Below, one piece after another: positions 60,189-64,000 of a stretch of 64,000 nt of DNA. Origin of the DNA: G963665215 sp963665215 (GTDB lineage: Bacteria > Chloroflexota > Dehalococcoidia > Lucifugimonadales > CAUZJF01). Both the position numbers and the translations under genes were made by a program. Below the pieces are notes generated by a model, which saw only the letters and a list, made by a program, of their open reading frames with translations, made no database searches and was not told the DNA's origin. The first letter of the stretch is position 1; each line of letters begins with the position of its first letter. Where the stretch lies: contig CAXXWW010000008.1 of the NCBI GenBank assembly GCA_963665215.2, positions 558,001 to 622,000 of the forward strand. The letters run 5' to 3'.

Positions 60189-61562
60189 GTCAATAGGTGT
60201 GTAAACGACATCAGGCGGCGACCTTCTCAGCCGTTGATTCAATGGCGATTCCATCCGCATACTGTGCACCGACGATACGACGTCAGCCTTCGATCAACTC
60301 AGGGACGCCGATTCAGGGGCCTTGAGACGCCTGAAGCGCTGTTCGGCGACCATCAACATTTTCCAGATCACCGCTATCGCCCGATCGACCCTCTTGTAGC
60401 GCTTGGCGGCATCGGTCCGAAGCCTGAGGGCCGCGAAGGGTGATTCTACCGGGTTCGTCGTGCGAAGGTGCCCCCAGTGCTCCTTTGGGAAGTCATAGAA
60501 GGTGACCATGCGGTCCCAGTCCCGCTCCAAGGCCTCTGAGGCCGCCTCGTAGGAATGGTCGCCGCACCACCTGGTGAACACCGTCCTGAGCCGCTCAGCC
60601 TCTGTCCGAGTCGGCGCGTAGGGGATAGTACGCAGCATGAGCTTGGCCTGGTCCTGTTGTCGCTTTGGAAGCTTGGCGAGCACGTTTACGATCTTGTGGT
60701 TCCAGCAGCGTTGCTCTGCCGCCTGCGGATAGACGTTGCGCAGAGCTCCCCAGATGCCCAGGTGTCCGTCTCCAACCACCAGCCTCGGGCAGCTCAAGCC
60801 CCGGCGCTTGATGTCCCTGAGCACCTCGGACCAGTTCTCTGTGGACTCCCTGTATCCGGGAACAGCGCTCACCACCACCTTGCTCCCGTCGCTCAGGGCC
60901 GCCATCACCACCAGTACCGCCGCCTTCTCCTTCTCAAGACCAGCCTTGACGTAGACTCCATCCACCCACATGTAGACCACTTCCAGGTCATCGAGGGGCC
61001 GGCTGCGCCATTGGGCAAGCTCATCGTTCCACTTATCCTTCAACCGGGCCACCGTGCTCGCCGATACCGGTGCGTCCTCTCCCAGCAGCCCCCGCAAAGC
61101 CAGATCGAAGTCGCCTTCGGATAGACCGTGCAGGTACAGCTCGGGGATCAACTCAGCAACCTTCCTGGTCCTGTTGACGAACAGCGGCAGCAGCCGGCTC
61201 TCGAACTGCTCCTCGGTATCGCGGACTCGCGGCCGCCTCAGCTGTATCGTTCCCGAACTCAGCGTAAGCCTCCGGGCTCTGCCGTATCCGTTCCGATAGC
61301 CGGTATCTGAGTCCGAGTCGGATCTGAGCGCCGACTTCGCCCTTCCCAGAAACGCCGTCACCTCCTCCTCCAGCAACTCCTGGATCAGCCTCTGGACCTG
61401 GCTTCGCACCCAATCCTCCAACTGCTCCCACTCCGGCCTTGACTCCGACCTACTCTCAGTGCTTTCCTTCCTCATGGGCGGTCTATCTCCTCTCTTGGGC
61501 CTCGAGCCCGTGTTGTTCAGAGAGAGGGTACACCGCCTGACTGTTTACACACTTTTTGAAGA
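60186..61562 (-). mobile_element. IS256-family insertion sequence, copy 3, altered ends
   Basis: Same element as at 270-1638 and 33747-35116, reverse oriented. The inner terminal sequences (TACGTCAATAGGTGTG and CACACTTTTTGAAGA) are present but the outermost five or six bases of both ends (GAGGT and ACCTC in the other copies) are replaced, and no target duplication flanks it. This fits recombination between copies, end erosion, or a contig join. Confidence 0.88.
60211..61475 (-). pseudogene. IS256-family transposase, copy 3, altered C-terminus
   Basis: From ATG 61475 the frame is open through the whole catalytic core, including both sites broken in copies 1 and 2, and ends at 60294 after 393 aa with KAPESASLS. 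In the other copies the protein continues KAPELIEDVYLGAQYADGIA for 30 more residues. Between 60270 and 60325 four small insertions totalling 20 bp have changed the end. The catalytic part may still be made, so activity is not excluded. Confidence 0.85.
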
Positions 61563-62386
61563 CGCCGACCCAGATACCAGGCCGGCCCGATATCTATATG
61601 TCAGTGTCTCCGCCGGAGCACATGGCCTACATCTGGGGGGAGTGGGAGAGAGGCCGTGACTCGAGCGACAACTGGATCGGTGAGTTCGAGGAGCTGGTCA
61701 TAGACTTCACAATCCATAACAACGTTGAGCTGGAGGGAGACAACGGGCTCTACCTGATGCTTGCCCATAGTAAGATCTCAGACGCGGGATTCTACTTCGG
61801 GCTGCAGACAGACGTTCACGCGCCGGAGCCGCCATATGGACGCGGCAAGGGTCTGCTCCTCTTACGTTGGGAGACCCGTGACCTAGCAAACGCGCGTTTC
61901 TCTGAAACTGATGGCTGGACTCAGTCTTCCGGTCACGAGGGAAACTCTATCGGGGTCCGGCGGTCCTATGCTTGGGGCGCGGGTGATTATCGGATTCGGT
62001 TCGCGCCGGACGGCGACCCCGAAGATGACGGCGTTTGGTTCGGGCTTTGGATCACTGATCGCAGTACAGATGTCGCTACTTGGATCGGTTCGCTCAAGTT
62101 CCCGCTGCTGGACGGCAAGGCTGTGATGAGGGCGCCGACCTACTCAACTATGGAAATCTACGGGCGTAGAATCAGGCCGATAGACATTCCGGCATGGCAT
62201 GTAAGTATCAAGAGGCCGGTGGGAGACGGGATCAAGCCGAGCTGGGGACATACCGGGTACTCGCCTTTCGAGGGCGATGTCATGAACTCTGAAGTCCGGT
62301 ATGACCGGGACAATGATGTCGTTCATTTCAAGACGGGCGGGACAACCGCGCGCCAGACCCAAGAGAGCGCCGTTACGTTCAGGTAG
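61556..62386 (+). CDS. Hypothetical protein, 5' end lost at the IS256 junction
   Basis: The frame emerges from the IS256 end (TTG 61556) and runs 276 codons. Inside are YIWGEWERGRDSSDNWIGEF, NGLYLMLAHSKISDAGFYFG, GKGLLLLRWETRDLANARFS, GDYRIRFAPDGDPEDDGVWF and DVATWIGSLKFPLLDGKAVM: a Trp/Gly-rich, beta-strand pattern suggestive of a lectin-like jelly roll. I do not recognise the family for certain. The start of homology-like sequence immediately at the IS suggests that the N-terminus was cut off; an ATG at 61598 could restart it. Confidence 0.6.
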   Translation: MKTPTQIPGRPDIYMSVSPPEHMAYIWGEWERGRDSSDNWIGEFEELVIDFTIHNNVELEGDNGLYLMLAHSKISDAGFYFGLQTDVHAPEPPYGRGKGLLLLRWETRDLANARFSETDGWTQSSGHEGNSIGVRRSYAWGAGDYRIRFAPDGDPEDDGVWFGLWITDRSTDVATWIGSLKFPLLDGKAVMRAPTYSTMEIYGRRIRPIDIPAWHVSIKRPVGDGIKPSWGHTGYSPFEGDVMNSEVRYDRDNDVVHFKTGGTTARQTQESAVTFR

Positions 62387-62857
62387 AAAGGAGACGGCAC
62401 TTGGGCGTAACGGAAGGTGGGTGCGTGGCAAATGGGCGATTAGGCCACGGGGTGTCGATGGTCAGCGAAAATGTCCGCTTAGCCCATCTGCCTGTCGTGC
62501 TGACCCTAAACGAAGCTCTTCCAGAGGCCGATCTCGCGGAGGCGACAGCCGCCTAAACAACATCAACAGGATGACGCACTCTTACCCCGAATCCACCGAA
62601 GGACACCGATGGACGGCGTGAGGAAAGCGGAAGGGGGGTGAGGGAGCTACAGGGGAAATAGCCTGGGTTCCATTTGGGGTAGGGAGGTCGGCGGACGGTC
62701 TTCATCGCCGCACAGGGGCCCCTATGGCCGTCTGCGGGAGCTGCGATGCGCGGGATGGCGAGAGAATACGCAGCAGGGAACTCTCTCGGACCGGGCTGGC
62801 ACGAGTCTGCGGGGATCTTCGGTTGTCCGGTGGGTGGGTCGGTCGCCGACGGTGCCG
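62387..62857. other. Non-coding stretch, nothing recognised
   Basis: About 470 bp between the truncated hypothetical gene and the IS1380-type transposase. Open frames here are short and without pattern. It should contain the right-hand IS1380 terminal repeat, which I could not define. Confidence 0.4.
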
Positions 62858-64000
62858 TCAGGCCGGGAGTGGAATGGCTCGCAGCCGGGCCAAGGCGCGG
62901 CTGAACTTCTCAGCCCAAGGCCAGCGATCCGGAAGATGCAGGGTCAACCGGCGTGCCGAGCGGGTGAGCCGTCCGGCCAGGGAGAAGAACCGCCGCCGGA
63001 GGGTCTTGGTGGTGGCTATCCGCTCTCCCAGACCGATCCGCGCCGTCCAGCGGGCCAGGTTGTGGGCCATCGTCTGGACGGCCAACCAGGCGCCGTTGGC
63101 GGCGAAGCGGCCCGAGGGGAGATGGTTCAGCCCGACGCCGTACTTGAGGTCGCGTATGGCATTCTCGATCTCGGCGTGGCGGCGATGGTCAGCCTCCAGT
63201 TCGAGCAACTCCCCGTCCCGGTCGGTGATGAAGCCATGATAGCTGTATTTGGCGAAGAGGGCCAGTTGGGAACCGGGCGTGGGCTTCACCCGCCGGACGA
63301 TGAGCCGTACCGGCGCGGCGTCCGCCTCGGCCTGGAAGGGGGTGCAGGTGGTCTCGGCCACATCGGCGGCGCCGTCCATCCAGTAAGGAATCGGCGTCCA
63401 GGCATCTTCGGGTATCGCCTCGATGAGATTGTGCAGGCTTTTGTGCTGGCGGATGGTGATGGAGAAGCGGACATCCATCTTGCGGCAGACGGATACCACG
63501 CCATGAGTGTAGAACCCGCTGTCGGCCCGTAGCGTGAGTCGTCCGTTGGCCCCGGCGTAGCGCACCCGTCCCACCGTCTCCCGCAGGAAGTGGGCGGCGC
63601 CGCGGGCGGTGTTGGCCCGGCCCTCGCGCAGCCGGGACATCAGCACGTCTCCGGTGCCGGCGGCGATGGCCAGCAGCGGGTGGTAGCCCCGCTTGCCGGT
63701 ATAGCCGTGGTGGCGGGCGCCCTCCTTGGCCAGGGCCAGTCCGTAGGTCTCGCAGATGGTGGAGTCCAGGTCAATGGTCAGGGGCCCGTCGCCGGGTCCC
63801 GCCCCGGCCTGCCAAGCCCGGGCCAGCAACTCGCGGCTCACCCGGTCGAGTTGACGGACGTGGCCCCACTGGAAGCTGCGCAGGAAGGTGCCCAGGGTGG
63901 ATGGCGCCTTGACCGTGCCGCCCAGGGTGCAGGCCGTCCCCCCGGTGCGCAACACATCGGCGTCGTCAATGCAGTCGCCCCCAGCCAGCGCAGACGCCAC
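62858..64000 (-). CDS. IS1380-family transposase, N-terminus beyond the window
   Basis: The last 380 residues are visible: SFQWGHVRQLDRVSRELLAR, LTIDLDSTICETYGLALAKE with the first catalytic Asp, GYTGKRGYHPLLAIAAGTGD, LTLRADSGFYTHGVVSVCRK with the second, and HAEIENAIRDLKYGVGLNHL with the Glu, then MAHNLARWTARIGLGERIAT and the RFFSLAGRLTRSARRLTLHL tail. This is a classic IS1380 (DDE) transposase of a different subgroup from the one at 55321. The open frame continues past the window end. Confidence 0.92.
   Translation of the reverse strand: MASALAGGDCIDDADVLRTGGTACTLGGTVKAPSTLGTFLRSFQWGHVRQLDRVSRELLARAWQAGAGPGDGPLTIDLDSTICETYGLALAKEGARHHGYTGKRGYHPLLAIAAGTGDVLMSRLREGRANTARGAAHFLRETVGRVRYAGANGRLTLRADSGFYTHGVVSVCRKMDVRFSITIRQHKSLHNLIEAIPEDAWTPIPYWMDGAADVAETTCTPFQAEADAAPVRLIVRRVKPTPGSQLALFAKYSYHGFITDRDGELLELEADHRRHAEIENAIRDLKYGVGLNHLPSGRFAANGAWLAVQTMAHNLARWTARIGLGERIATTKTLRRRFFSLAGRLTRSARRLTLHLPDRWPWAEKFSRALARLRAIPLPA

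Noticed and set aside
1..64000. tRNA and rRNA genes
   Set aside because: Intergenic regions were read for tRNA-like cloverleafs (GTTCGA arm) and rRNA core words; none was convincing. The GGTTCAGGCGG stretch near 13122 lacks the other arms.

Overview
This is a GC-rich bacterial window of 64 kb. Gene content and habits (split methylmalonyl-CoA mutase, RNase J, a fused acetyl-CoA carboxylase carboxyltransferase, an intercalated yceD-rpmF-fabD-nusB-acpP block, frequent GTG/TTG starts, many ATGA/GTGA/TTGA overlaps, a T-box leader on the ilv-leu operon) suggest a member of the Chloroflexota, perhaps Dehalococcoidia/SAR202-like. That assignment is inference and no rRNA gene is present to settle it.

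Layout. 1-6.8 kb: the tail of an ABC exporter, an IS256-family copy with a clear 8-bp target duplication, a DUF488 gene, ruvB, then a 3.4-kb IS1-like element with 39-bp terminal inverted repeats that carries a RhuM-like gene, a DUF2335 membrane protein and two small genes. 7-13.1 kb: GNAT and SRPBCC proteins, then a methylmalonyl-CoA cluster (mutase catalytic subunit, acyl-CoA dehydrogenase, epimerase, B12 subunit). 13.3-24.7 kb: housekeeping genes for ribosome/fatty-acid synthesis (yceD, rpmF, fabD, nusB, acpP), a phosphotransferase, uracil-DNA glycosylase, RNase J, FtsK and the fused AccD-AccA. 24.7-32.8 kb, minus strand: branched-chain amino-acid operon ilvB-ilvN-ilvC-(hypothetical)-leuA-leuC-leuD behind a promoter and a T-box whose likely specifier is CTC (Leu). 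32.8-35.1 kb: a pilin-like/zinc-ribbon protein, three tandem 38-bp repeats and a second IS256 copy. 35.2-49.7 kb: dprA-topA-xer, aroQ-pepQ, efp-xseA, DUF4389-xseB-PHP, a rhomboid protease, and tig-clpP-clpX on the minus strand. 50-64 kb: an accessory, transposon-rich region.

The most interesting part is in that last region (51.4-54.9 kb, minus strand). Three adjacent, overlapping genes have the order isoprenyl-diphosphate synthase-like protein, about ten-helix sensor kinase with a PDZ-like outer domain, and NarL/LuxR response regulator. This is the order and protein set of the Bacillus ComQ-(X)-P-A prenylated-pheromone quorum-sensing locus. No separate comX gene fits between the synthase and the kinase; instead the synthase has an unusual N-terminal extension of about 80 residues ending in a Trp-containing stretch, which could be an in-frame pheromone-precursor domain (speculative). 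The kinase gene is decayed: its sensor half is open but its catalytic half has frameshifts and an internal deletion, while synthase and regulator remain open. Two more NarL-type regulators (one frameshifted), IS1380, IS3 and IS256 elements, and a 5'-truncated unknown gene follow.

All three IS256 copies are nearly identical, yet each transposase carries a different lesion. This means either recent independent decay or local sequence/assembly errors; frameshift-based pseudogene calls should be read with that in mind.
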